A stretch of DNA of 64,000 nucleotides from Chitinispirillaceae bacterium (GTDB lineage: Bacteria > Fibrobacterota > Chitinivibrionia > Chitinivibrionales > Chitinispirillaceae), in the NCBI GenBank assembly GCA_016929415.1, contig JAFGIW010000157.1:62001-126000 (forward strand), read 5' to 3'. Position 1 is the first letter of the stretch; every line of letters starts with the position of its first letter. Both the position numbers and the translations under genes were made by a program. The notes below the pieces were generated by a model. The model was not told where the DNA came from. It saw only the letters and a list, made by a program, of their open reading frames with translations, and ran no database searches. Positions 43,323 through 53,100 of the stretch are shown here, one piece after another.

Positions 43323-46300
43323 TTATTCTTTTTCTTTGTCTATAACGATTGGAAGTACCAATTGCGCAGGTGATTCGGTAACGACTCCCTGCGCTTCAGC
43401 CCAGAACATGACCTCAATGCGCAACGCATCGGATTGCCCATAAAGAATCATGTTCAATGCTTTTCCATCTTTAGTCTGGACGGTACGGGTGATGCTGACC
43501 GCAGTATGCGGATCGGCGATCCCGTTCGTGGTACCGTCCCAACTGGCATCGATATCAAATCCACCCACTCTTGCGGCTTCTTCGGTATAGATGGAATCGA
43601 GCCGTCGAATAGTGGCATAGTCAGCAGTATCCTGGGCAGTTCGCGGTCCACCGTAAAAGAAGGCGCTGTCTCCAACCAGGCGATAGTATGCTTCCGTATA
43701 TTCGGGAACCAGCAGAGGTTCAATCGGGTCCCATGCATTATTATGATTTAGGTCGGCATAGTCATAATAAGTTGACCACCAACTGGCCCTTTCTTCAACA
43801 GGGATGGAAATATCATATTGCCGGATACCGTCATGGTTGATATCTTCAAACCGCGGACCCGGATTGAAGATGCCGTCGCCGTTGACATCTTCGCCTCTGT
43901 TGGCAAAGCCGTCTCTGTTGCGGTCTTCGCCCGGGTCCAGGTGATAATTGTCGTTAAAATCTTCAAACGGGAGTATGATCGGCAGCGTATCGATGTAGAA
44001 CCACCAGGAATGCCAGGTGTGGTCTTCGTTCCAGTTATCATACCAGTCGGTAGAAAGCTTTCCAATGACATACCCTGATATTTTCAGGCTGAAGGTGACT
44101 TCAGTGCCGTCGGCAACGGGGTTCCCGTTGACATCAGTGACTACGGCGGCACAAGGCAGCAGAAAGGTACCGTCTTTTGGATTTTTCCCTTCTAGGATAT
44201 TGTAGGCCACATTAATATACCGCGGCGGACCGGCAATGGTGAATTTTACCGTGTCGGATTTTACTGAAGAGAAAGAGCCTGCGGTAATCCAGACCTGGCG
44301 GTAATGGCTAGGGGTTTTGCCTGATATGAGATAGCTTGTCGCTCTGCCGTCATCCCCGGTAATGGCCGTGGGAGGATCGAGATATTCACCACCGCTTGGG
44401 CCATTGACCAGGTTAAAGGAGATGTTAGCATCTTTGACCCTGTTACCCATGGAATCAAAAGCGATCGCTTCGAGTTTCGCTCTTCCGCCTTCTATGGTGA
44501 TGACTTCCGGAGTACCCGACAGGTCGATCCGGTTGACCTTATTTGCTTTAAAGTAGAGGCGAAAAGCCCCGGTTGTCATTTCACTGGTGCTTTGAGCGAT
44601 TCCGAATATCGTCGTTGTGACCGCAAAGTGGGGATTGCGCAGATAAAAGGAGGTCCGTCCGTTAGCGTCGGTGGTGAATGTACGGGCGAAAATGGTATCC
44701 ATCTTGCCTACGGTTGCCGCCAGATTAATGGTTGCATTTGGAATCGGGGTTGTGCGGTCCCCTTTGAGATAGGAGACGACAATAAGCGTCGAATCGGTAC
44801 TGTCGGCAATACATGCCTGCCCAGAAGCGGTATCGATGTAAAGTAGATTTGACGAATAATTCACAACAACCGGCGCTACTGCGCCTGCGGCGGTAATAAG
44901 CAGGGTGTCCTGGCCTAACCCGGTTCCGGAAATTTTACAATACGCCTGACCGTCATTGTTGGTAGCCGTATCGACACTGGTGATGAATGTCGCATTTTGC
45001 TGTTTGGAAATATTAAAACGCTCACCCATTATGGGTATTTTCGCCGCATCGAGAAGAGTGATCAGAACAGTGGCTGAATCAGTGCCATTACTACGGATGC
45101 TGGGAGGATTGGCGGAAGCAGTGAGTTCTATCCCTTTGAACTGTACGGTTGTCGACAGCCTTTTCGTAGGATCGCTTTCAAGGGTCGCGGTAATCGTTGC
45201 AGTAATATTGCGTCGATCGGAGATTATTAACGCTTCGGCTTTCCCGTCGGCATTCGTTAGAGCTTTAGCCGCGATTGTGCCTGCGGTGGTCGTAAAAATA
45301 ATGTAATCCCCAACGATCGGATTTCCGCTTTTATTTTTAACAAAGACCATCACCGGGCCCCGGCTTACGCCATCGGCCAGTATGGGCTGGGGAGCGCGGA
45401 TCGACATGACGCGCGTCGTGATGAATTGCAACATGGTGTCGGCAGAAGCGTAACCTTCCGCATTGTCAAAACCGATGGCGTTGAGCCGCATCGAACCTTC
45501 CCACGGGAGAGCGACAATGGAGAAGGTGCATTCCCCGGATGAATTGGTGGAAGCGGACATGTCGTCGGCGGTGTCGATGTCATCCGCTGTTTTAAAGTGC
45601 CGGTTCAATTTTATCGTTCGGTTGCCGAGCGGATTTCCAGCGGCGTTTGAAAAAGTGACGGTGATTTTCGCCGTGTCGGTATTGGAGGTCTGCAGTATTG
45701 TTTTGTCGAGTTCGAAGGCGATTGAAAGTTCCGAAACATTGATCTGGAGGGATGCCTTCGTCCCGGCCGCCGCGATGTCGATTATATCCGACCCCGTTCT
45801 GTCCGCAAGAATTCGTGCAGCGGCGACTCCTTCGTAGTTTGTAAATGTGTCAACAGACAGTACCGTGAGATTCGAACCGGGCCCTTTACCGAAGTTGAAA
45901 AAGATGGGGGCGCGCGCAACCGGTTGGCTGGATGCATTCAACACCTTTGCGGTGACAATCGAGGTATCACCCCTTTTCATATTGTTTTTACTGGCGTTGC
46001 AGACAATTGTCATCCCTTGAAAAGCGACCTCAACTTCATCGCTGAGCGATTGGTCGGAAACGAGATAGATGGTAATATAGGCGGTATCGTTGATGTTGGA
46101 ACTTCTAAGAGTCGCTCGGGCGATTCCATCGGCGCCGGTTTTACTCTGGCCGCTGTTTGCACAACCACCGCCGTTTCCTGCAATAGTACCTGCCGAACTG
46201 ATAAATTGGACGCATTCACCAACGATCGGATTGCGGAAAGGGTTAAGCACCGCAACGGAAATGGAGGTCGTATCCCTGCCGTCGGCCTGGATGATCGACG

Positions 46301-46772
46301 CTCCCGGCATTGCCTGCAATAATTTTTGTACCCGGACCGGGGTTGTGGTTACCTCAAAACGGACTGTCTGACTGACATTGTTTCCCGCTACGGTGAATTC
46401 AATATTTCCGGATTCAGTGTTGGTATAAAGAAAACGAGCTCTTCCATTAACATCGGTAAGAAGGCTGTCGTCAAGAATAGTACCCCGATTGGCCCGGGCG
46501 GTCACCGGAAATGAAGCAATCGGTTTCAGTGAATCGGTGCTGGTGGTGTCTGCAAATACGCTCACCCGTATACCGATGGTATCGCCCGGCTGCACATAAG
46601 CACTATCCGGACTGGCAAAGATCGAAGGGGTGATCGTTACGTCTACCGGCTCGACCGCCGGTGTGTCGGTTCCCGGGGCAGCGGGATTCCCGTTTTCATC
46701 ACGAATAGTGCAGAACAACCCGAGCGACAGAATAAGTCCGGCGGTCCACAGTTTACGAGGTGCGGTCGTCAC
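43323..46772 (-). CDS. Giant surface protein of tandem Ig-like (Big_1/invasin-type) repeats with a Ca-binding Asp-rich insert
   Basis: 1149 residues with a GTG start (46770-46772) behind AAAGGGGG. The signal sequence ends 'LSLGLFC', so it may be a lipoprotein. From about residue 45 to 860 there are about eight Ig-like modules, each beginning near 'ADG(R/V)...' or 'RSNGTDSATVLI' and carrying the Big_1 hallmark 'T(N/D)xDGxAxAxL' ('TGADGIARATLRSS', 'TNADGKAEALIISD', 'TDANGRTSFYLRN'). A late Asp/Asn-rich stretch (about 935-990: 'DFNDNYHLDPGEDRNRDG', 'DVNGDGIF', 'DINHDGIRQYD') resembles dockerin/EF-hand-like calcium loops. Invasin-type repeats form rigid stalks for adhesion. The adjacent barrel gene may help display it. 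Confidence 0.75.
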   Translation of the reverse strand: MTTAPRKLWTAGLILSLGLFCTIRDENGNPAAPGTDTPAVEPVDVTITPSIFASPDSAYVQPGDTIGIRVSVFADTTSTDSLKPIASFPVTARANRGTILDDSLLTDVNGRARFLYTNTESGNIEFTVAGNNVSQTVRFEVTTTPVRVQKLLQAMPGASIIQADGRDTTSISVAVLNPFRNPIVGECVQFISSAGTIAGNGGGCANSGQSKTGADGIARATLRSSNINDTAYITIYLVSDQSLSDEVEVAFQGMTIVCNASKNNMKRGDTSIVTAKVLNASSQPVARAPIFFNFGKGPGSNLTVLSVDTFTNYEGVAAARILADRTGSDIIDIAAAGTKASLQINVSELSIAFELDKTILQTSNTDTAKITVTFSNAAGNPLGNRTIKLNRHFKTADDIDTADDMSASTNSSGECTFSIVALPWEGSMRLNAIGFDNAEGYASADTMLQFITTRVMSIRAPQPILADGVSRGPVMVFVKNKSGNPIVGDYIIFTTTAGTIAAKALTNADGKAEALIISDRRNITATITATLESDPTKRLSTTVQFKGIELTASANPPSIRSNGTDSATVLITLLDAAKIPIMGERFNISKQQNATFITSVDTATNNDGQAYCKISGTGLGQDTLLITAAGAVAPVVVNYSSNLLYIDTASGQACIADSTDSTLIVVSYLKGDRTTPIPNATINLAATVGKMDTIFARTFTTDANGRTSFYLRNPHFAVTTTIFGIAQSTSEMTTGAFRLYFKANKVNRIDLSGTPEVITIEGGRAKLEAIAFDSMGNRVKDANISFNLVNGPSGGEYLDPPTAITGDDGRATSYLISGKTPSHYRQVWITAGSFSSVKSDTVKFTIAGPPRYINVAYNILEGKNPKDGTFLLPCAAVVTDVNGNPVADGTEVTFSLKISGYVIGKLSTDWYDNWNEDHTWHSWWFYIDTLPIILPFEDFNDNYHLDPGEDRNRDGFANRGEDVNGDGIFNPGPRFEDINHDGIRQYDISIPVEERASWWSTYYDYADLNHNNAWDPIEPLLVPEYTEAYYRLVGDSAFFYGGPRTAQDTADYATIRRLDSIYTEEAARVGGFDIDASWDGTTNGIADPHTAVSITRTVQTKDGKALNMILYGQSDALRIEVMFWAEAQGVVTESPAQLVLPIVIDKEKE

Positions 46773-46994
46773 GGAGAAACCCCCTTTGAATTTTCATGTT
46801 GTGAAGCCGGTGCTACCGGCCTTTGAAAAAATACAGTGATTAAATGATAACATAATGGAACAGAGGTAGTGAAGAGAAAAGAATCATCTGCTTGAAAATC
46901 AGGCAGGAGATTATTTTTATCGATATCCGGGTTGAGGTCTGCTGTTGCTGACCACGGCGGAATTTACTGCCTTACTTGTTCGGGAATATGACAC

Positions 46995-48314
46995 GTGCGA
47001 CGTTATCAAAAAAAAGGCGCGGGAGTGCTGGTCCGGTCGGTGTCGCGACACTCACCGTTTTACCGTGCCGGTCTGCGTCGGGGCGACCGGGTCGTTGCCA
47101 TCAACGGCGAGTGTATCAAAAGTGAGCTTGATTTTCGTTTTTTTGCCGCAGAGGAACGTCTGTACATTGATGCGGTGCGCGAGGGGGAACCGTCGGTCAT
47201 CGAAGTGAAGCGCGTGGAGGGGGCAGTATCCGGCGTCACACTGGCCGAACAACCGATACGGCGGTGCGTCAACCGCTGTATTTTCTGCTTTATCGACCAA
47301 TTGCCCCGCGGGCTCCGACGCAGCCTCTATATCAAAGACGAGGACGTGCGTCTCTCTTTACTGAACGGCAATTATATCACCTTGAGTGCGTTTCGAAAAC
47401 GCGACCTCGAACCTATCGTCCGTATCGGATTATCGCCGCTCTATATTTCCGTGCATGCGACCGACAGGGAACTGCGCCGTCGCATGCTGGGCAACCGAAA
47501 AATTCCCGATATCATGGAACAGCTGGCATTTCTCGCGCTGCACGGTATCCGGTTCCATACGCAGATTGTCGTCTGTCCGTCGTATAACGACGGGAAGGCG
47601 CTGGAACGGACGGTAGGGGATCTGTTGACATTTAAAGAAGCCGTACGTTCCATTGCGGTGGTGCCGGTCGGACTCACCCGGTTCCGTACATTCCCGCTGC
47701 CGCCGGTTAATCACGGGGTTGCCGAGAACGTATGCCGGCAGATTGCCCGCATAAGCGACCGTGCGGTGAAACGTGACGGTTTCCGCAGGGTATTTCTTGC
47801 GGATGAGTTTTTTATCAAAGCGCGGCTGCCCATTCCGGAAGCCTCCTATTATGGAGAGTATCCGCAGATAGAAAACGGCGTCGGGCTTATACGCCGTCTC
47901 CTTGATTCATGGCAACAGGTAAAGGATACGCTGCGCCGCCGTAGAAGCAGCAACTGCGGCAAGTTCCATAAGAAGAGACTGCTTGTCACCTCGGTTTCGG
48001 CCGCTTACTTCGTGGCATCTATCATCGACGAAATGACGGCACTCCGCCCGGCACTGCGGATTGAAATCGTACCTGTCCGTAATCGTTTCTTCGGGGAAAC
48101 CGTTACCGTGGCCGGGCTTCTCACCGCCTCGGATATCATCAGACAGGTGAAAACGATCCTGAAAGGTGCGCAGTACGACGAAGTGGTGCTTCCCGGCGTG
48201 ATTTTCAATTATGCGGGATATACGCTCGATGGGTTCTCTCCCGGCCGTATCGGTAAAACGCTCGGCATTCCGGTACGCAGCACGCAATCTTTGGAAGAGT
48301 TGATCGTTTCATGA
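46995..48314 (+). CDS. PDZ plus radical SAM-like DUF512 protein
   Basis: 439 residues with a GTG start at 46995. No clean ribosome-binding site is visible, and an 8-A run (47010-47017) near the start leaves a small chance of an alternative upstream frame. The N-terminal PDZ-like domain (about 10-60) has 'SPFYRAGLRRGDRVVAING'. A CX3CX2C radical SAM motif in 'RRCVNRCIFCFIDQLPRGLR' is at about 90-110. The family C-terminal part has 'VVPVGLTRFR' and 'FLADEFFIKARLPIPEASYYGEYPQIENGVG'. This is the DUF512/TIGR03279 family; its reaction is unknown. It overlaps the pseudouridine synthase gene by 4 bp. Confidence 0.88.
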   Translation: MRRYQKKGAGVLVRSVSRHSPFYRAGLRRGDRVVAINGECIKSELDFRFFAAEERLYIDAVREGEPSVIEVKRVEGAVSGVTLAEQPIRRCVNRCIFCFIDQLPRGLRRSLYIKDEDVRLSLLNGNYITLSAFRKRDLEPIVRIGLSPLYISVHATDRELRRRMLGNRKIPDIMEQLAFLALHGIRFHTQIVVCPSYNDGKALERTVGDLLTFKEAVRSIAVVPVGLTRFRTFPLPPVNHGVAENVCRQIARISDRAVKRDGFRRVFLADEFFIKARLPIPEASYYGEYPQIENGVGLIRRLLDSWQQVKDTLRRRRSSNCGKFHKKRLLVTSVSAAYFVASIIDEMTALRPALRIEIVPVRNRFFGETVTVAGLLTASDIIRQVKTILKGAQYDEVVLPGVIFNYAGYTLDGFSPGRIGKTLGIPVRSTQSLEELIVS

Positions 48315-49114
48315 AGCAGCACAATGGCAGTGAAACCTCCCTGACGATCCGTTTGAACCGGTATCTTGCGCAATGCGGACTTGGGTCCCGTCGGAAATGC
48401 GATGCGCTCATCGCGGCGGGACATATTTACTGCAACGGAAAACCGGTTACCGCAATGGGATTGCAACTCAATCCGGCATCCGACCGCATCGAATACCGCG
48501 GTAAACAGGTAAGATGCATCTCTGCGCCGGAGTATCTTGCCTATAACAAACCGCTTGAGATTATGGTGACTGCAGACGACCCTCAAGGGCGTATGACGGT
48601 GTATCGCGCACTGGCGGCTGCCGGCGGCAGGGATGTACGACACCTCCGGTATGTGGGCCGGCTCGACTACCAGTCGGCAGGGCTGCTGCTTCTCACCAAT
48701 GACGGCGACCTCATCCATGCGCTGACACACCCCCGGTTTCATATCAAAAAAGTCTACCATGTTAAAGTGGAACGGCGGCTTGCACCGGAAGAGATCGCCG
48801 CGCTGCTCGACGGGATTGACTCGGAGGGACAACGGCTGCATGCGGCTGCAATCAGGGAGATTTCGCTGCATGAAGCGCAGCGGCAGCAGCACTGGTATGA
48901 GGTCGATCTATACGAAGGGAAAAACAGGCAGTTGCGAAGAATGTTTGAAGCTCTTTCGATCCGTGTGGGCAGAATCAGACGGGTGCAATTCGGATCCGTA
49001 AAACTGGGAGGGCTTTTACCCGGAGAGGTCAGACCGCTCACCGCGAAGGAGGTCGCGGCATTGAAAAATACCGGCTATAACGACCGGGGTAGAGGACGAT
49101 CCCCTAATAAATGA
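48311..49114 (+). CDS. RsuA/RluB-type pseudouridine synthase
   Basis: 267 residues. The ATG overlaps the preceding TGA (ATGA). The S4 RNA-binding domain is at about 12-60 ('IRLNRYLAQCGLGSRRKCDALIAAGHIYCNGKPV'). The catalytic domain has 'YVGRLDYQSAGLLLLTNDG' (about 113-131), with the catalytic Asp in the GRLD motif, then 'VYHVKV' and 'LYEGKNRQLRRMFEAL'. The family modifies rRNA (16S U516 for RsuA, 23S U2605 for RluB); the length and tail favour RluB, but I leave the symbol out. It is translationally coupled to the DUF512 gene. Confidence 0.93.
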   Translation: MKQHNGSETSLTIRLNRYLAQCGLGSRRKCDALIAAGHIYCNGKPVTAMGLQLNPASDRIEYRGKQVRCISAPEYLAYNKPLEIMVTADDPQGRMTVYRALAAAGGRDVRHLRYVGRLDYQSAGLLLLTNDGDLIHALTHPRFHIKKVYHVKVERRLAPEEIAALLDGIDSEGQRLHAAAIREISLHEAQRQQHWYEVDLYEGKNRQLRRMFEALSIRVGRIRRVQFGSVKLGGLLPGEVRPLTAKEVAALKNTGYNDRGRGRSPNK

Positions 49115-49237
49115 TATTTCGATTGAGTTAGGTCATTTTTTAAATTGCTGAGCCCGCAGATTTGTACTCAAAAAATTAAATTTATAATTTCTTCAAACAA
49201 ACAAAATGCATTTTAATGAATTTATATGCAAATATCT

Positions 49238-49254
49238 GTTCTCAAAATGAGAAC
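49238..49254. promoter_or_regulatory. Palindromic candidate operator upstream of the TIGR02147 gene
   Basis: GTTCTCA-AAA-TGAGAAC is a perfect 7-bp inverted repeat with a 3-bp centre. It ends 18 bp upstream of the -35 box, the usual position for an activator or repressor dimer site. Confidence 0.5.
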
Positions 49255-49260
49255 GAAAAG

Positions 49261-49303
49261 GTAATTTACCGATTGACATCGCCCCTTTTTTACAGTAAAT
49301 TAC
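49261..49303 (+). promoter_or_regulatory. Consensus sigma-70 promoter flanked by inverted repeats; predicted leaderless transcript
   Basis: TTGACA (49273-49278), a 17-bp spacer, then TAAATT (49296-49301). The predicted start coincides with the A of the ATG at 49308, and there is no ribosome-binding site. Exact inverted repeats GTAATTTAC (49261-49269) and GTAAATTAC (49295-49303) flank the -35 box and cover the -10 box, so a bound dimer would block transcription. Confidence 0.65.
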
Positions 49304-49307
49304 TGGT

Positions 49308-50159
49308 ATGGAACGTATAGAATTTTATACCGATTATCGCAAATTTCTAAAGGATTTTTATTCTGAGCAGAAAAAACACCACTCCTTCTTTTCTTACCGT
49401 TATTTTTGCCAGAAGGCGGGCATCACTTCCCCTGCGTTATATACAGAGGTAGTAAGCGGTCAGCGGAACCTGACGGGACGGACGATTGAGTCGTTCATCA
49501 AAGGCATGGGGCTTTCGGAGAGTGACGCCGCCTACTTTCGCACCCTGGTTCATTTCAACCAGACGGAGAATGAACAGGAAAAGGTGCAGGCACTCGAACG
49601 CCTGAGGGGATTACGGCGCAAAGTCAAACAGGATATCGTCCCGCTTGATTTATATGAATATTTCTCGACCTGGTACTATCCGGTCATCCGGGAGCTTGCC
49701 TGTCTGCTGGACTGGAAAGGCGATTATCGTCTGCTGGCGCGGGCGCTCATTCCCCAAATCAAGAAATCGGAAGCGGAGCGGGCGGTTAAATTCCTCCTTG
49801 AAAAGGGTTTTCTGAAGATTGATGATAAGGGCCGCTGCCTTCAGACCAATCCGGCCCTTTCAACGGGAAGCGAAGTTTCTTCCCTCGCCATTCGGGCATT
49901 CAATGAGATCATGGCAAAGCGCGGAGTCGAGGCGATCCGGCAGTTCCCGCCGTCCGAACGGGATATCCGAACGGTTATCGCGGGTGTCTCGGCCCACAGC
50001 TATGCTTTGATCAAAGAGGAAATACGGGAGTTTATTTCCCGGGTGGTGCGGCTTGTCGACGATGATAAGTCTTCCGACAGGGTATACAGCCTCAATCTGC
50101 AGCTTTTCCCACTCAGTCAATCCAGTGAAAAGGGAGTTGAGTCTCATGAAGACACATGA
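49308..50159 (+). CDS. TIGR02147-family protein (Fibrobacter-type)
   Basis: 283 residues. The N-terminus 'YTDYRKFLKDFYSEQKK' and 'FSYRYFCQKAGITSPALYTEVVSGQRNLT' is the family hallmark and resembles a helix-turn-helix ('AGITSPALYTEVVSGQRNL', about 38-56). The mid region has 'YEYFSTWYYPVIREL', and the C-terminal region 'IRTVIAGVSAHSYALIKEEI' is again typical. In Fibrobacter genomes the family is expanded and sits beside lipoprotein genes, as it does here, overlapping the next gene by 14 bp. Inference: a DNA-binding regulator of its surface-lipoprotein partner, possibly autoregulated through the inverted repeats upstream. Family function is not established. Confidence 0.88.
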   Translation: MERIEFYTDYRKFLKDFYSEQKKHHSFFSYRYFCQKAGITSPALYTEVVSGQRNLTGRTIESFIKGMGLSESDAAYFRTLVHFNQTENEQEKVQALERLRGLRRKVKQDIVPLDLYEYFSTWYYPVIRELACLLDWKGDYRLLARALIPQIKKSEAERAVKFLLEKGFLKIDDKGRCLQTNPALSTGSEVSSLAIRAFNEIMAKRGVEAIRQFPPSERDIRTVIAGVSAHSYALIKEEIREFISRVVRLVDDDKSSDRVYSLNLQLFPLSQSSEKGVESHEDT

Positions 50160-53100
50160 TACCATATTTCGGGCTTTGCTGGCCGTCGTACCGCTGCTCT
50201 CCCTTCTCTGCACGGGCGGCAGTACGGAAATCGGAAATGCACGGGCAATGGTCACGGGATCGATTACCGATAACGGCAGGGAGGTGGATAGTGCTCAGGT
50301 GCAGCTTGTTGCCGAAGACTACATTCCCGGCAAGGCGGCCGCCGGCAAGGTTTTTTCGACGCTCACCGGTTGTCATGGAAATTACCGGTTTGAAAATGTG
50401 CCGTTGGGAACCTATTACCTCAATGCGAAGGGCTATGGGAAAATGCTGTTACGCGGTCCGATCGAGATTGAAAGGTCGGAAGAGGATCTAGCGACCGATG
50501 CGCTTAAAGAAACTTCACGTCTGACAATGGGCATCCCCGCCAACAGTACGGTCAATGTCGTCTTTCTTCAGGGAACAACACTGTCGTGGAGCATCGAGTC
50601 GGATACGGCAATCCTTGATTCGGTACCTCCGGGGGCAATAACGGTGGTTGCATTCACGCAAAGCGGCGCTGTTCCGGAGCACCTGACCCCGGAAAACTCC
50701 CTACAGATCAAGGTTGACCTCCAACCTGCCGAGGCCGCTGTTGCAGCACTGGATAATGCGCCGCCGCGGATTCTTTCAACGGCAGCGGATCTCGATCAGG
50801 TGGTTCGGCGCATTGACACCGTCAATATTTTTACCGTTCGCGCGACCGATCCTGAAGGTGCCGCACTTCACTTCAGCCTTGTTTCCGGTCCGGCGGGAAT
50901 GTCGATCGACAGCAGTAACGGTGTCGTCAGGTGGACGGCGGGGAACTCTCTACCGGGAGGTGTCTATACGGCGGAGGTGCGTGTATCGGATGAAAATGGG
51001 GCTTCACGCACGGTGCAGGTGACGGTTAGGGTGGTGGAGAGGACCTTTCAGATTTCTTTAGCTTCAAGCGGCAGTTTCGAAACGGGAACGACCGGCAGAC
51101 CGTATCTCTTTCAGGTCAGCGCACCATTTCCGGATACGGTTAACGCCTACCGGTTTTCCTGGGGGGACGGTGACACGACCGGATGGCAGGCGGCGTCCGA
51201 AGCGGTCCATAGCTGGAAATCGCCGGGTTCCTTTGCCGTGCGGTTCCAGATGCAACTGGAAACCGACGCTTCCATCTCTTCGTGGTCGGAACCGTTGACC
51301 ATGGTGATAGCACACTCCAAGGACACCATACCGCCGGTGCTGACACTGCTCGGGCCGGATACGATTTGTATTCTTGACAGTATCTCAAATGATGTGATGG
51401 TACGTCTCTTTCGGGAAACGGGGTATATCGCTATTGACGACCAGGACGGTGATATTACCGAAAGGGTTAGTGTATCGATTGAAAAGGGTTGGAATTCAAT
51501 TACGGTGCATTATTCCGTGCAGGATGCATCGGGTAATATAGGGAGATATTTCCGTCGTATTGATATTTTTACACACAGTTTTTCAGACGTCAGCATCGAT
51601 TTAGCTCTACCCGATTCAATTATTCAGATTCCTGTTTCCACCGGGAGATGGGTGGAGCCTGGTTTTACGGCAACGGATTTGAGAATCGGCGATGTGACCT
51701 CCGACGTGGTGGTCGATTCTTCAGATCTTATTAAGAATCTTAACAATAACATGCCGGGTATTTATTATGTAATGTACACATTGTCATTTAGTGAAGCGGA
51801 GAATGTGGCGATTCAGCGTATCCGCACCGTGCAGGTCGTCGGCGACTCTGCCGACATCATCCCTCCCGTCATTACTCTCAACGGCCCGGTCATGATATAT
51901 TATCTCGATACGTTGTCGATCGATATCATTGCACGAACTTTCAGAGAACCCGGCTACACTGCCGCTGACGACCGCGACGGGGATATCACCTCAAAAGTGA
52001 TGGCACAACTGGATACTTTACCCCCTGCGAATCATGTCCCATCTATTGCATATACGGTTTCCGATAACGCAGGAAACGCGGCGGATACGGTTTTCAGATG
52101 GTTTTTTAAGGCGGGCGAATCGAACAGTACCGGCATGATAATTGATCTGGCGGAATCGGATACTCTTATCCGAATACCCGTATCCAGTGGAAAATGGATA
52201 GAGCCCGGTTATACCGCTTCAGACTCCTCAGAAGGAGACGTTACGTCAAAAGTCGTCGTCGATTCATCCGATCTGGTTGCGAACCTGAAAAACCCGGGAG
52301 TGTATTATGTTGTTTATTCGGTTCGTAAAGGTGAGGCCATGGAACTGCGGAAAATACGGGCCGTTGAGGTATTCCAGGACGCCATCGTTGAATCTGTACC
52401 GCCCGTTATTACGCTTATGGGGCCCAATCCCGACACGGTGCTGGTCGGGAGCGATACAGGGTACTTTGATCCGGGAGCGACGGCGATTGACAATAAAGAC
52501 GGCGATATCACTGACCGGATCGTCGTTACGGGGTATGTCAAGATGTGGATCGTTGGAAAATACGAACTCAGGTATTTCGTGACGGACATCGATTCCAATC
52601 CGACCACGGCTACCCGGACTGTCTATGTGGTGGATTCTGCGTCCATCGGCAGCGCTCCCGTCATCATCCTGCTCGGCGACAATCCCGATACGGTGTCGCT
52701 CTGGATGAGTCCGGACGATACGGTATATCATGATCCCGGTGTGACGGCGTACGACGCTCAGGACGGCGACCTTTCTTCGCAGCTTGTCGTCACCGGCAGT
52801 GTGAATGTGAATTTTCCCGGTGAATACACGCTGACCTATTTCGTACGGGACGCGGATTCAAACGAAACGACCGCGACACGCACCGTGCTGGTGTCGACCT
52901 GGACGAACGATCCCGATATGCTTATAAAATATCAGGTCCCTGTCGATACACCGATGCCGACCTACGGTCCGATGTTCTTTTACTCATTTAGTGTAGATGG
53001 TGAGGGTCCGGACCTCTCCACCCTTACTAGTATGGAACTTTGGTGGCCTGAATCTACATCGGATACAATCCTGCATTTTCATGTCAACGGTGATTTAAGT

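Noticed and set aside
46945-47208. Upstream frame that might extend the DUF512 protein through an A8 run
   Set aside because: The GTG-initiated frame at 46995 already gives a complete PDZ domain, and family members start close to this domain.
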